Origin: Isochrysis galbana
Lineage: Eukaryota > Haptophyta > Isochrysidales > Isochrysidaceae
Length of the DNA: 64,000 bases
NCBI GenBank assembly: GCA_018136815.1
Contig: CM030936.1
Coordinates: 6,037,685-6,101,684, forward strand
Direction: 5' to 3'
Part shown: piece after piece, positions 22,388-34,300 of the stretch
Layout: the number at the start of each line of letters is the position of its first letter
Numbering within the stretch: position 1 is the first letter of the stretch
Program-made: the position numbers and the translations under genes
The notes under the pieces: model-generated
What the model was told of the DNA's origin: nothing
The model's input: the letters and a program-made list of their open reading frames with translations, nothing else
Databases searched by the model: none

Positions 22388-25094
22388 TCATACTTCCACG
22401 AATGGTCCCCAAAACCCTGCGTATGCTTCGTGGACACGTTTGCAAGCGCGCGGATCGACTCCACCGCGATGGGGATTGAAAGCAGTCGCCTCGGCGCGCT
22501 CCAACATCTCACGCATCTGTTTGAGTATTTGCGGTTGTTTGTGGGCTACATCAATTGCCTCTAGCGGGTCGGCCTAGAATTGGGGAAGCAAGCGGTATGT
22601 CAGGGTCAGGTCTCTAAGAGCAATGCCAAGTGGCACGGGTGGACAGCTGAGAAAGCGCGGGGCCTCGTGCACGGACGGCGGTGGATTTCCATCGCTCGCG
22701 AAGATGCGCACCTCGAGGTCGAAGAGGCACCCGTCTCCGCAGTGGCGCACAAATCTTCCGGACAAGAAGTCCGTCGAACGGTTCGGGAAGTGGGGGCCCG
22801 TGTACACGTCCTGCTCGATTGTCCCGGTGAGGATCTTCCATAAGCTGCCCCGCGCCGAGGAGCCGGGTGGAGAATCGGAAGACGCCGGCTTGCGCTCGTC
22901 CCAGATGAGGCCGGAGGCCGTCGTGCAGCGTCGTTTCAAAGCCCCGTGCATGGCTATCGGCAGCGGGGTGGGCTCGTCACCCTGAACTAGAGGATCGTCG
23001 TAGTACTTCGTGCGGTAGTCGTACGATGAGCATAGTGGGGCAGTGCTTAGATTCGACACGCGCGGCTCGGTGCCGATCACGAAAAGGGTGCGTGGGTACG
23101 CGCCCGCATTGCCGAGCAGAACGGGTGACAGGTCCACTGAATCTATTGGTGGCAAACCGGCGGCGGCAGCACGGTGGTCGGTAGGGTCCACACCGGCGAG
23201 CACGGCGAAGGTGGCGTACCAATCCCATAGAGCGACTAATCCATCAAACCTAAATGAGCGACAAGCGGGGGGGGGGGGGGGGCGGAGGCGGCGTGTCAAG
23301 GAATACTTTAGGAGTGGATGTGGCGAGCCTTTGAGGGGACATTCGTAAGCGTTGTGACTGCGTACTTGGTACCACGCACAGATGGTGGCAGAAAGCCGCC
23401 AGAAACGAAGGCATTTCCTCGGATGCCGCCCTCAAAATTGTTCATCTTGCCCCCTCGCAGAGGATAGTTGTTGGCACCAGCAGAGCCATTGTAGTATATA
23501 GGCCCGCCATTATCGGTCGAGAAGACGAAGAGCAGGTTGTCCCACATGCCCTTTCGCTTGAGCAGCCTGGAGGGCGTAGGCGACTGTGAGAGGCGTGCTG
23601 TGGCCGCCCCTGCCCCACGCATCTTCAGGAGAGACCAGACAGAATGCCAACTGCAAATGCGAGAGTGCACCTGGTCACATTACCGACCATGGTGTCCGCA
23701 TAATTCACCATCGCCGCGTAGGTTTGGCGCGTCTTTTGTGGCTGGTCAGTGGCCGCCATGAAGTCGAATTTTTCTAAAAACGGTTTCGGCACCTGCGAAA
23801 AGGTGTGCCCTAAGTTCAGCTGACTGACGAAACGAGCCACTTGGGTTTAGCGGGACCAGCGTGTTGGACCGCCTGTTGGCCACACAGCGGCGTGTGGTGC
23901 GGACTCGTGCCTGCAAAGGCGAGTGCACAATGTGCGGCGCCCAGAAGAGGAACATCGGGGTGGCTGCGTCGTGCGCCTCGATGAATGCAAGCACATGCTG
24001 CTCGAACAAGGCATCTTCGTAGCCCCCCCACCAGTGATCGCCTTGCGGTCCCGGCATGCAAGCGCGGCGCACGCCCCCGGCGGGCTGGCTATCAATGCAG
24101 GTATTGTTCAGGCCACGCGCTGGGGCCCCGTACCACGAGGAAAAATGGGAATTCTCTGTGAGGCCAACAGTGGAAGGGTGGGCCAGCCCAGGGGCCGCGT
24201 GGCTACTGCTGATATTGCGCAGAGCCTGTGCTGGCGCTTCGGCGATCCACAGATCGACAACGAACTCGCGTCTTAGCTTGGCGGACGCCAACGTTGGCTT
24301 GAGCCTAGGGGCGCCAAAGCTGTCGTCGACGCTCAGCGCCTCACATTCAGTGACTGTGCTCATCGCCCAGTAGTCGTTGGCGTGATGGAAGTAAATGAGC
24401 GAGTGGTCGTAGCCGCGCCCCCGCGGCGTGTGCTCTGGGGTGGCCATGCCAGCATCCCACTTTCCTGCAATGGGTTTGGCGTTGCGCGCAAGGATGCAGC
24501 GTCAGGTGCGGCTTCGACGACGCCACCCGGCTTCGCCCGACACAGAGGAATGCATTTCGCCCAGTTCGCTCGGTTCTCACCAAAGGCGGCAGTCGTGTAA
24601 CCAGCAGTCTTCAACTTGGCCGCGATCCCCGTCATGTTCCGCGGCACGCCGGCGAAGCCCGAGTCGGGATCGTCCGGGTTGGCAATGTTGGGCTCGGCGT
24701 TGAGCGGGTTGACATGGTAGGGGCTGCGACCCGACTGAAGCGCCGAGCGAGAAGGCGAACAATATTTGTAGACGTACGCACGGTCAAGCTCTATACCCTG
24801 CGCGACAAGCGCGTTGAGCTGCGGCGTGTGCACCTCATCAGTGGGCGGGACGAAGCCTCCTCCCGGCGCGCTATAGTTGCGGTGCCATCCAGCATCAGCC
24901 CAGCCAAAGTCGTCAAATAGAAGCAGGACGAGATGGGGTGGATCGGTTCGCGCGTCCCTGAGTGCGAGGCAAGATGGCAAACCAAGCAGAAGCAGAAGGA
25001 GAGGTAGCACGAAAGCCTGGCGCGGCGGGGTAGCGTAAGGCGAGGGGGCGGGGGACTGCCGCGAGCGGGGCGCACAAGGGAACAGTGGGCACAT
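22388..25094 (-). CDS. Arylsulfatase-type sulfatase, six exons, 704 aa
   Basis: Exons (5' to 3'): 25094-24581, 24464-23911, 23792-23671, 23566-23366, 23249-22712, 22573-22388, all frame-consistent. An N-terminal hydrophobic signal peptide (FVLPLLLLLLGLPSCLA) precedes the metal-binding LLLFDDFGWAD. CSPSRSALQSGR is the sulfatase signature whose Cys becomes formylglycine. TAAFGKWDAG is formed exactly across intron 1, and STDNGG and GGKMNNFEGGIRG lie in exon 4. The sixth exon (ADPLEAIDVA...) is short and easily missed, but completes the family's GCLFDLE-DP-E ending. It hydrolyses sulfate esters, probably outside the cell or in a vesicle. Introns are GT-AG except intron 2 (23793-23910), best read as GC-AG (CAG/GCACGA); a GT donor 6 bases later would also keep frame. 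Confidence 0.95.
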
Positions 25095-25219
25095 CACAGA
25101 GGAGAGGGCGAGTGTGAAGAGGTGCGCAGCCAGGAGAGAGAGGCAGGGGGCCTTTCGTACTGTGTCGCAGGAGAGGACGGCAGCTGGGCAGCGGCGAGCC
25201 GAAGGGAGCGGAGGAGAGA

Positions 25220-25440
25220 GCATCTCCCCCTCTCCCTCCCTCCCTTCCCCTCGCCGCTTCACTCTTCCCTCGCTCTCCCTCCTTCTGGGGTCGGCTTTCT
25301 CTCCTCCCTCCCCCCCCCCCCCGGCATCTCCTCCATCTCCGTCCGCCGTCCGTCCGTCCTCTGCCTCCCTCCCTCCCTCCCTCCCTCCCTCCGCCCCTCC
25401 CCCCCACCCCCACCCTTCTCTCTCCTCCTCCCCCGCCGTC
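25220..25440. repeat. CT-rich low-complexity tract upstream of the sulfatase
   Basis: CCCTCCCTCC repeats and a C run at 25311-25322 (+ strand) make this GA/G-rich on the sense strand. Just beyond it, 25455-25475 has GTACTCCTGTACTCTACT, resembling the AGTAG/CTACT words near other gene starts. Confidence 0.8.
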
Positions 25441-25499
25441 GTCAAGCGAGATTCGTACTCCTGTACTCTACTGCGCCATCAAGCTCCCTTCTATCCTTC

Positions 25500-26815
25500 T
25501 ATCCGGGGGCGTGGCCCTGCGACGCATGAGAGACCTGCTGGAGGCATGGGGCCATCATGGGGATCATGTGTGTGATCGGGGCACACGCGCCTCTTCTCCT
25601 CACACACCTTCATATGGGACTCCAATGTTTTCCTCGGCCCCCGAAGGTCTGCTGTGGTGAGGCTGGGGGGCACCTGCACTTGATCTGGCACACTTGCACT
25701 TGATCTGGCGATCTGGCACCAAGCGGTCTGACTGCACCAAGTTGTCTGAGTTGCGGTAGCTCGAGCACGCGATGGTGGCGCTCATTCCCGCGGCGAGCAC
25801 TATGGCATTGACCAAGTACTGCTGGTCTAGGTCTAGGGTCTAGGGCCTAGGGCATCCACTTTAATGGTGAGATGGTGAGCGAGCAGGTGGGGGTAGAGGC
25901 GCCTTGCGCAGAACTCGCTTCCCCCTCTTGGGGATTCGAAGTCCGCAGCATGTCCCATGTCCCCTGGGAGCAAGTCGACGTCGGCCCGAACGGCGGCGTG
26001 GCTCATTCTCATTGCATCCCCCCCCTCTGCCTCTGCCGCCGGCATCCCCAAGTGCTACTCTCTGCTCTCTGCGGAGCATCATGCATAATGCAGCATGCAG
26101 CATCAACACAGCATATATTGCATATATTATGCTCAGAGCTCAGACATTAGCGTCGCCCTCACAAACGCAAACACGCCACGAGTGCAATCGTCTGGCGTCT
26201 GGTAGGTTGGGGGTGGAGGCGTGGAGACTGTAGACTGTGCTCGTGCTCGCGCGGTGGGAGTGGGAGTGGAAGCCACGGGTGTACCCTCTTCCACTGCTGC
26301 CCCTACGACCCCTCATCCTGTCTGGCCACAACGGACGACGGTCCTGCCAAGGGGGGGGAAATAGTAAAATATTGCGTATTCGCCGCCCGAAATAAGCTGC
26401 CGCGCCTCAACCTAAACCGGGTACCGGGTCATCTCCTGGCAACCGCCCACGCACCCCCTCAGAAAAACCCTCCGTAGAAAAAAACCGGGGTAGGAGTACC
26501 ACCTTAGAGAGACTTACAAATGGGAATGTCACCCGGTAAACTACAGTATTCGTCTTCACTTCTTCTTCACTTCTTCTTCACTTCTTCACGAGTACTTCAC
26601 GACGAGAGAGTGGCTAGCTTTGCGTTCACACGAATACTGATGTCCTCCTCTCGGTCGACCAGCAGAGAGAGAGAGGCGCGTCACGTCTCTGTACTTCATT
26701 CGACGGGGGGAGTAGCAGGAGAACTCGATGTACGAGGGAGGTAGGAGAATTGTAAGGGAGCTCTAGAAGGATACTTGAGGTTCCTCAGAGAGAAGAGAGG
26801 AAGAAGATAGAGCTC
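25500..26815. other. Intergenic region, no gene recognised
   Basis: Contains short local repeats (CTTGATCTGGC twice near 25676-25708; CACTTCTTCTT units near 26555-26590; TAGGGTCTAGGGCCTAGGG at 25831). Open frames on both strands at 25833-26233 overlap each other and match nothing known. Confidence 0.4.
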
Positions 26816-26817
26816 TA

Positions 26818-27829
26818 CTACCTCCGTTCCATTACTCAGATGTCAAGGAGGCTTTATACAATAACTGTCAGCTAGACACTAATATTGGGGCCCCGCCAAA
26901 GATGTTAGAGGGGAGAGGGTACATTGGGGCTTAACATGAACATTTTGTTTCATCTCAATAGTGTGATTCGCACCTACGGACAAAGTCACAAAGAAAGGAA
27001 TTCTAATCAGTGTCAGTGTCCTCGAGCACATCACAGATCACGGCGGTGCGGCAAATCATACTCATTCGATCCCTCCACCTCAACGATGCGCGCCAACACC
27101 AGGCTTTAGTTATTGAAGAGAGCACTAAATTCTTCAGGGGGTGTATTCATGCTGAATGCTTGCTCACAATTGCACAGTGGCAAGGCCACCAGCACCCTTG
27201 CGGCATGCCGGCAGACGTTCCGCCTCAGCCAGCCGCCAGCTGATGATGTTCGGCTGACCTCAGTCGGATAGCGCGGGCCAACATGATACTTCTCCCACAA
27301 TGCCGCGTGCGCTCGCTGCCACTCCTTCCCATGCTTCGGCTCGGGCAGCCGCTCGCGCTCGTATGCTCGTATGCCACAGCAATTGCCGCCTGGCAGTTCG
27401 GCGTCAATGACCACTGCCACTTCTTGGACGGTGGGGCCGCATCCTCCTTGGGCGTGCTGGGCGGCTCAGGAGGCTGCTCGGGAGAAGCAGGACGGCAGCG
27501 CCTCACAAAGTCGCCACCGGTGCGCCTCCCATGCTGCTGGGGCTCGACCACCTTCAGGCGCGCCATGCGGCCCGGCTCTCGCGAGAGAGGCGGAGCGGCG
27601 AGAGCTTTCGTGGCAAGGCGATCGGCCGTGTAGCTAGGGGGCGCCAAAATCGTGTTTGATCAATACTGAAAATATAATATTCGGACGCCCTTGGTGGCTT
27701 TGGGTGCCAGATTTTTTGGTGGTCTTTCGCCCCAGTGTACCCGCTATTCCCCTCTCCACACGAATTTCTTTTATGTCAACTTTACTGTCCCTATTTTGGC
27801 GATGCGGTTCAGTAATGGAACGGAGGTAG
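26818..27829. mobile_element. 1-kb DNA element with perfect 19-bp terminal inverted repeats and TA duplication
   Basis: CTACCTCCGTTCCATTACT at 26818-26836 is exactly reverse-complemented at 27811-27829, with TA on both sides (26816-26817, 27830-27831). The last 190 bp (27637-27829) recur at 2520-2737, so this is a repeat family. The terminal CTCCGTTCC resembles plant Stowaway/mariner ends, which also duplicate TA; that may be chance. Minus-strand frames at 27106-27420 and 27225-27647 are open but unrecognised and do not look like a mariner transposase. The element is probably non-autonomous. Confidence 0.75.
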
Positions 27830-27940
27830 TAGAAGGATTCCTCGGTCGGCCTTCTGTAGGCGCGATCCGGCGAGGGAGCGGGGCAAGGTGTTGGGTGCCG
27901 CTCTCTCCGCCCTTCCTCTTCGTGGGCCCGCCGCGTCTGC

Positions 27941-28240
27941 ATGCTACCTTCCGACGTGCTCGAGACCGTGCTTATTGCCTCCGACTGTCCCGAGCTCGCG
28001 GGCCGCCTCGCCTCCGTTTCCAAGCTCTGCCGCTCCGCCAGTGAGTCGGACCTTGTCTGGCAAGCTCTCTGCCGCAAGCGCTTCCCAAAGGCCGTGCTGC
28101 GCCTCGCGCGGCCAGGAACGTCGTGGAAGGCCTTCTTCAGGTCTCGGTGTGTCGTTCATAAGTGGAGGTTGCATGGAGGCATCTGGAGACGCACCGCTGT
28201 CATCGTGAGAGCGCGCCACGAGAGCAAGACAATGTTGGGA
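27941..28240 (+). CDS. F-box-like protein, first exon
   Basis: ATG at 27941, 107 bp after the TA-flanked element. The start MLPSDVLETVLIASDCPEL with LASVSKLCRSASESDLVWQA and CRKRFPKA follows the F-box pattern (LP-x-(D/E)-(V/I)-L, hydrophobic ladder, (L/V)W). F-box proteins recruit substrates to SCF ubiquitin ligases. The frame ends at 28240, but a likely donor (TCG/GTGTGT) at 28147 suggests the first exon is 27941-28146 and more exons follow. I could not place them. A minus-strand frame at 28200-28592 is open but unrecognised. Confidence 0.6.
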
Positions 28241-28634
28241 TAGCGGCACGCTTGGTTTGTACGAGCGCCGCCTGCTGCCTTGGTGCCGGACGGGCAGCCC
28301 CTGCAAGCTCAAAAGCTGTTCTTCTCGCACGAGCGACAGGCTGTGTGCGCCAGCCGTCTTGCAGAATCTTTTTGAGTGCTGGGCTGGAGGAAAGGGCGTG
28401 AAGCAGCTGGTGGCGCGGACGGCATAGGTTAGGATGTGCATGCGTGAACAACGCACCACATGCAACAGCCACAGCTTGAGCGTCAGGAGGCTCTGGACAA
28501 TAGCACGGGGTGCACATTTGAATGAATACATGTGATTCGATTCTAGTGAGCGCGAAAGCATCGATCAAGCAGCGCCAAAGCACGTTGAGCAAGGGAAAGT
28601 TTCAACCGATTCACTTACACTTATCACTGCCTTC

Positions 28635-28770
28635 TTTTTTACCGCTATTTCCACCTCCTATTTTCTACATCCCCTGAGTGTCCAAGGATTCCACAGCCCA
28701 ACCCTACCTGCCCTGGCATCTGCACCCTCCTCCCACCAACCCCCTTTTGTCCCACGAACGGAAATTGTTG
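28635..28770. repeat. Dispersed repeat copy (related to 51155-51290)
   Basis: Both copies contain a CTATTTCCCACCTCC-like stretch, TGTCCAAGGATTCC, CTACCTGCCC and a later CCCACGAA in the same order. The sequence has diverged and the limits are approximate. Confidence 0.6.
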
Positions 28771-29516
28771 CGGGTAGGGGGAGTCCGTCCCCGCGCCGGA
28801 GAGGCGAGAGGACCAGTTTCCCCCCTCTCCCCCGCCGGGATCCCCCGAAGGTCCGTTTTAGCCGAAGGGCCGCCTCAGCGGCCCCCTCCCTTCCCCCCCC
28901 CCCCCTTCGGTATTCCCGAGGACCGCTGCCTCGGCGCCGCGGGGTAGACCTCCCCCATCTTTCCGGCGCAGTCCCTAGGTCCCCCTTCCGTGTTTCTTAC
29001 CCACCTCGCCCTCGCCTTGTTTCTGTTTCCTGTTTACTCCCTTGAGTGTTCCCGCGCCCCTCTCCCGTATCTTCTTATCTTTTCCCGCCACGCATTCCGT
29101 CCCGATGTCCGACGCCCGTGATCCCCAGTCCCGTGATGCTCCCGTGTGCCGCCCCTTGTCATGTGCTGAGTCCCCGGTCGGTCCGCGGTCCGCAAGCGCA
29201 GCTGCCCCGCCCCCTGTTCATTATACGCGTGCCCCGTACCCGATGTCCCCCAGCCCCCAGCTCCTCCTCGTCCCTCCTCACTCCCCTTGTTCTTACAATT
29301 CCCTCGTATGATCCACAGCTCCACCCACACCACCACAGCGCTACAAACAGATTTGGCGTTGGGGATTGGTGAGTGACCTCCCCCCTCCCCACCCCTCCCC
29401 ACCCCCACCCACCCTTTGATGCCCTTGCCCTTGCCGCGCGTGGGGCGGTCTATAACAGGCGAGACGGAGCGTTCAGTTGGTCCAACCCCCTTCCCTCCGT
29501 CCTCGATGCCGCTTAA
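28771..29516. other. Intergenic region, no gene recognised
   Basis: Pyrimidine-rich with a C run at 28894-28906. Frames on both strands are low in information and unrecognised. Confidence 0.4.
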
Positions 29517-29840
29517 TTAATTCAAGCCCTCGAGATCGTTAGGCGGCTTGCCTTCATTTGGTCTCCTTTCCCTCAGGGTTTCTTCCCCTCCCGTGGGGAC
29601 TCTCACCCTACCATGAGCCCCCCCCGCGAGCACCCCGAAGGAGAGGCCCAGGAGCACCACGTACGCGACGAGAACGGCGTCGCCTTGGCTCGGCATGAGG
29701 GCGCGCCCGGAGAGGGCCTGGTAGACGCCCACGCCGAGCACGGCGTAGCCCATCCCCTTGTGCGCGACCGCCGCCACACGGCGCGGCGTGTGGTGCGGGC
29801 GGCGGGCCCTGGCGGCTGCGCGGCGGCCACGTCATGCGTG
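29517..29840 (-). pseudogene. Possible cytochrome b561-type membrane fragment
   Basis: The minus frame reads HHTPRRVAAVAHKGMGYAVL and then GVGVYQALSGRAL, a charged loop, and a second hydrophobic helix (AVLVAYVVLLGLSFGVLAG), ending at 29517. A His followed by GY-x-x-L-x-x-x-x-x-x-x-x-G and a second helix recalls the C-terminal half of cytochrome b561/DOMON proteins. No partner exon is evident upstream, and a 55-bp dispersed repeat overlaps its 3' end (29541-29594). A degenerate copy or chance are both possible. Confidence 0.3.
29541..29594. repeat. 55-bp dispersed repeat, second copy
   Basis: Shares GGCGGCTTGCCTTCATTTGG and the following T/C-rich end with 17596-17650. Part of the same word (TTGCCTTCATTTGGT) occurs inverted at about 30347. 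Confidence 0.7.
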
Positions 29841-31318
29841 ACGAGGAGGCAGCTGGAAGTGCGCGCGTTCTCTTTTCATCGAGGGGGGCACGCACTAGTA
29901 CTCATTTTTTTGGTGGGGTGGATGACTTCCCGGGCTAGCTGTGCCACTCGCTTCTGGAATTCTTTATTGGTAACTGATGCTGGATTTTTGAGGTCAAATT
30001 GACGTTGCAGTTCTGGATCTGCTGGGGACGGGGGTTTCATTTTTCCCTTTGGTGGCATGGCTACTCGCACTTCCATTATCATCGATAAAAAAATTATGGG
30101 CGAATGTCCCCCCCGGGCGGCGTCTCCCTCGTGCGTCGTCTCCGGCCGAGGACCGCTTGGGTGCCTGCCAGCGGGGAGACCAATCGCGCGTGATGGCGCT
30201 GCTTGAGGGGCACCCCGTGGAGACGCTCGCATGAGATGTACGCCCCCCTTGCCCTCATGGTGAGCTCGGCCCGGTGTCCTAGGACCGAGCTTTTTTGTAT
30301 TTGATGTTGCTGGGAGCGGCGCATCGCGTATTTGGAAACGAGGGGTACCAAATGAAGGCAAACGACCTTTGTGGTGCCCAGCTCAGCTGCTGCACGCCGC
30401 TAAAAAAGGGCCGGTACCCGGGGCTAGCATGGAGCATGGAGCGCGCAAGGTCACGTTCCGTCGAATATGGGTTGTAGTCCGTTCACAACAAAGGCGTGCG
30501 ATATGTGACGTCCGGGTCGGGGAGGTTGAAGTTTGTATCCATTGACCATTGACCCATATTCGACGGAACGCGACCTCAGGCCTCAGCTCGCACGCACGAC
30601 GCATGTGTATGTGTCCTCTTATTCCTAGTACCGACGAACCGGTTGCCAACCAATGAAGAGAATTGGACTGAATTTAAGCGCTGTCGCAATACGGCATACG
30701 GCGATCGCCATCCGGAACCTGCCGCTGAAGTCTACCCCAAGTGACAAGTAAGGGGTGGTCGCTCAGGCAGCAGGGAGTGGGGGGCAAGGTGCAGGTTAAC
30801 GAACATCGAACATCTCTGCAGGCCTGCACGCCAAGCAAGGCGCAAACAAAGGCGTATGGGGAGGAGAGCCCCCAAACCAAGGGGTAACCAATCCCCTATC
30901 GCCTATCGACTATCGATCGACCCTCCAAAGACTGGGTGCTATTATGGTATTATACCCACAAATCGAGGGGCGCGAGCCGAATAAAAAGCCTCTGGTTGCA
31001 CCCCCTCTGATTGCTGATTGAGCGTCCCGTGGCGGGCGGCGGGCGACCGACGTGACCAAATTTCGCCTCGGCGCTTACGCGGCGAAGCCCAAACGTCGGT
31101 CAATTTTCTTTTCGTTGGCCCAACCAAATTTCCCGAAAAATCTCGAAACTCTGCCCGTGGCCAATGTGTGACATAATATGTGGGCTAGGGATGATAGCCA
31201 ATCACCAATCAGATGCTTTACATTGTACGTTGTACATTCAAGTGGTAAGGTCCAACGCCATCGAATATTCAAATTTAGCCACGAGTACTTGAGAAAGATA
31301 ACTTTGTCCTCATCTATT
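29841..31318. other. Intergenic region, no gene recognised
   Basis: A short Lys-rich minus frame (29930-30064, including QRQFDLKNPASVTNKEFQKR) has coding-like composition but no recognised family. Contains the foldback 30448-30576. The last 150 bases are the AT-richer 5' flank of the exostosin gene. Confidence 0.4.
30448..30576. repeat. Foldback element, 25-bp arms around a 79-bp spacer
   Basis: CGTTCCGTCGAATATGGGT, with AGGTC(A/G) before it, occurs at 30448-30472 and inverted at 30552-30576, 24 of 25 paired. No target duplication was found. It could be a small MITE or a structured site. Confidence 0.75.
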
Positions 31319-34300
31319 ATGGATAGCTCCCCCCCCCCCCCCCCCCCCCCGATTCTCCCGCTTATTGGCGCCGCGCGCGCGATGGAGACGGCCAAGGTCT
31401 CTCTGGTGGCGTCGCTCGCGCTCTTCTCGATCTGGCTGGCAGTGTGGTTGGTGGTGGGCGCGCCGGCGGAGCTGGTAGTGCGTCCGCTCGTCGAGACGAC
31501 CGCCGGCCGAAGAGAGAGAGGGAGGGAGATGCGCAGGAAGAGAGGGGGAGAGAGAGGGAGAGAGAGGGAGAGGGGAGAGAGAGGGCAACGGGCGGAGAGA
31601 GAGGGATTGCGACGGCCCAAGTACCGTCGAGAGCAGTCGGCGGGTGCGTTTTCCCCTCCCCCACCACCGCTGGCCGCCGCCTACCGCGCCCATCTCGAGT
31701 ACATGCAGCGGCAGAATGGGACGGGGCCTAATGAGACTGAAGGCTTCCGTCACACTTGGCTCCATGAGGCGAGGGGAAAAGGCGAGGTAGGCAGGGCGTC
31801 TCGCGACAAGGAGCTGCTCAAGATGCTACACTCGGCCGGGTGGAGTGAAGACGACTCGCCACTTGGATTGCAGGCAAGCACCGGCTCACAAGGCAGAGAG
31901 GGGTGGTGGAGGTAGGCTTGTATGGATCGCAAGGGGGGGGGGGGGGGGGTCTGAGGAGGGCGGACAAGCACGGCACGCGACGCGCATGCGGCGCGGACTA
32001 GGGGCCGCACAGCGAGCGGGTGTGCCGCACCCAATGCCCATACGGAACAACGGTCGCTCCTTTAATGCAGGTCCCAGGAGCACAGCGCTTTGATGCGCCA
32101 GTCCTCACGGGAAATGCGTGGCACCACGGCGAGCTTATCTGCCCGGCGGAATGCGCAGCTAACAGTGGTGTCTGCTATCCACCCCTTGGGCGCTGCGACT
32201 GCCCGCGTCATCGATGGGGCCCCGTGTGCGAGCATTTGGTTGAGCCCGCCATCTCGCGCACCACCATATTCCACGGATGGTGCGCTTGCATGCGCAAACC
32301 GAAGCGTGCGTTCTTTGCATGTTGTCGTGCGATGTGCGCTTGTGGCAAGCCTAAGTTGACACGTCGCTGTAGAGGCGACCAGCCAAACGTTGAATGCCAC
32401 TTTCGTGCTGTGTGACGAGTCAGGGGTCCCCTGAGGGAGAGCAACGTGATGGATTCCGGCCCTCGTTGGTAGGTGTGTCTACAACGACTCCAGTCCCTGG
32501 TTTTGTGACAAGCCACTGTGTACGAGTAGCATGGGAAGTTTCATGAGCGTGAGCCGCTCGGGTAGGTCTGCCCCGACAACAGAGCGTTGTGTCGGCGAAC
32601 CGGTGGACAGGTGTCCCTCACGTTGCAATGGCAAGGGCACGTGCGCGCCCAACGGCGCTTGCCGATGCATTCCCGGCTATCGTGGACCAATGTGCGAGAA
32701 GCAGGTGGCTGTGTACTGCGTGAACAATTGCTCGGGCAGAGGTGCTTGCGAGCTCGGCTTCTGCGCCTGCAGGCCGCCCTTTTTCGGTGTCGACTGCTCA
32801 CTCACAGCGCCGCAAGGGGGTTGGGGCTCTGCAGCGCACGTCAAGCCCAAGGGATGGGGGATTCAGGGCCAGCTCAAAATCCCAGCTGAGAGCCGGATCC
32901 GGGCTCGGAGCAGTGAGTCTAGGCACCTAAGGAAGTCACGAGGAGACTCGTCTTCCACAGATTTACGCTCGGCTGCGGGAGACATCGGCTGTGCCGACCC
33001 ATGCATCTACGTGTACGAATTACCAGCACGATTCAACGTCCTGGCTCTGAAGGCGGAACCCAGCTGGCCTTTCTATTCGCACGGCCCAGCAGATTATCGG
33101 GCTTTCAAGGCAATCCACGTGTCCTTGTTGCGGTCTCAGCATCGGACTGCAGATCCCAGGTGCAGACGCGCAGGAACCATCCGTGCATGCGACACGATGT
33201 CGCGACTCGACGCGGTTTGAGCGCCGGTGTTGCTCACAAGGCGACTCACTAGTGCCACCCTCTGAGCCTTGCAGGCGAGCTCGGTACTTCTACGTACCAA
33301 CTTGGGACTTGCATGGAGCCTGGGGCAACCCGGAAGTATACTTGCGCGCTCATCGTTACATCCGTACACACTTCCCTTATTGGAACGCTTCGCAAGGAAA
33401 GGACCACATCTGGACCGTCACTCGCGACGCCGCCGCATGCTCCACGCCGTGCGTCGCCTCGCACTCGACCCCCGACCATGTGGATCAACCCTAGTCCTGT
33501 ACTTGTGCATTGGGTGGAATCCTGCGTTATGCAGCGGGGTTCGGTGCCATATCCAGCAAGCCCACTTATTGAACCACCTCCCCATACCCCACGCCTTGAA
33601 TTTGTAGTTGGGGCTCCGTTTGGGAGCAAACCAAATCCTCCATCTTGCTCACGAATTGGGGGGGTGTCACCGGCTTGGCGGGTGTCCCGACGGAGCGGTG
33701 CTTCGACGCCACTCGCGACCTCGCCATACCAGGAGTGCTTAAAGCGCACATCGTGCGCAAATCACCCATCCTTCCCTTCTATTCACGGTACTTGGGCTCG
33801 ACAAGTCGCCTCGTTGCGGCACAACGCGCCTTAGCTGCCCCCGCCGAGCCGAAGTTTGACACAGGCTCATCACTCGCCGCCATAAAGGCACCATCGCTGA
33901 GCGGCCAGATCTTGGAAGCGCTCGAGGCAGTAGCTGCCGCCGCCGTTGCGTCTAAGGCTCCTTGGAAACGGCGCGACACCCTCTTGTTATTTCATGGCGC
34001 GCTGTGTTGGCAGATTTACGATAAGGTGATCCCGTAAAGCGATTGCACTCGTGGGCCCAACCGGAGGCGGAAACGGGGGGGGGGTTGCAGTTGCACTAAG
34101 AAGGGGCGCTCCGCCTTCTCACGCCTCTTGTGAGGGATGGGCTGCCCAAGTGTCACCGGGCTGCCCCATCTAGCCGTTTCCTTCATTTGCTCACGCACTC
34201 AGGTCAAATCGATGCGTGAGATGAACCGCAAATGCCAGTCACGCTCGGGTTTCTTGAATAACTATGCCTTTGGTGTGCGCCACGAGGTCTACAAACGATA

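Noticed and set aside
25676-25745. CTTGATCTGGC repeats as a regulatory array
   Set aside because: Only two clear copies and no gene nearby; probably a local duplication.
29548-30361. Element bounded by inverted TTGCCTTCATTTGGT words
   Set aside because: The words are only 15 bp, one belongs to a 55-bp dispersed repeat, and there is no target duplication.
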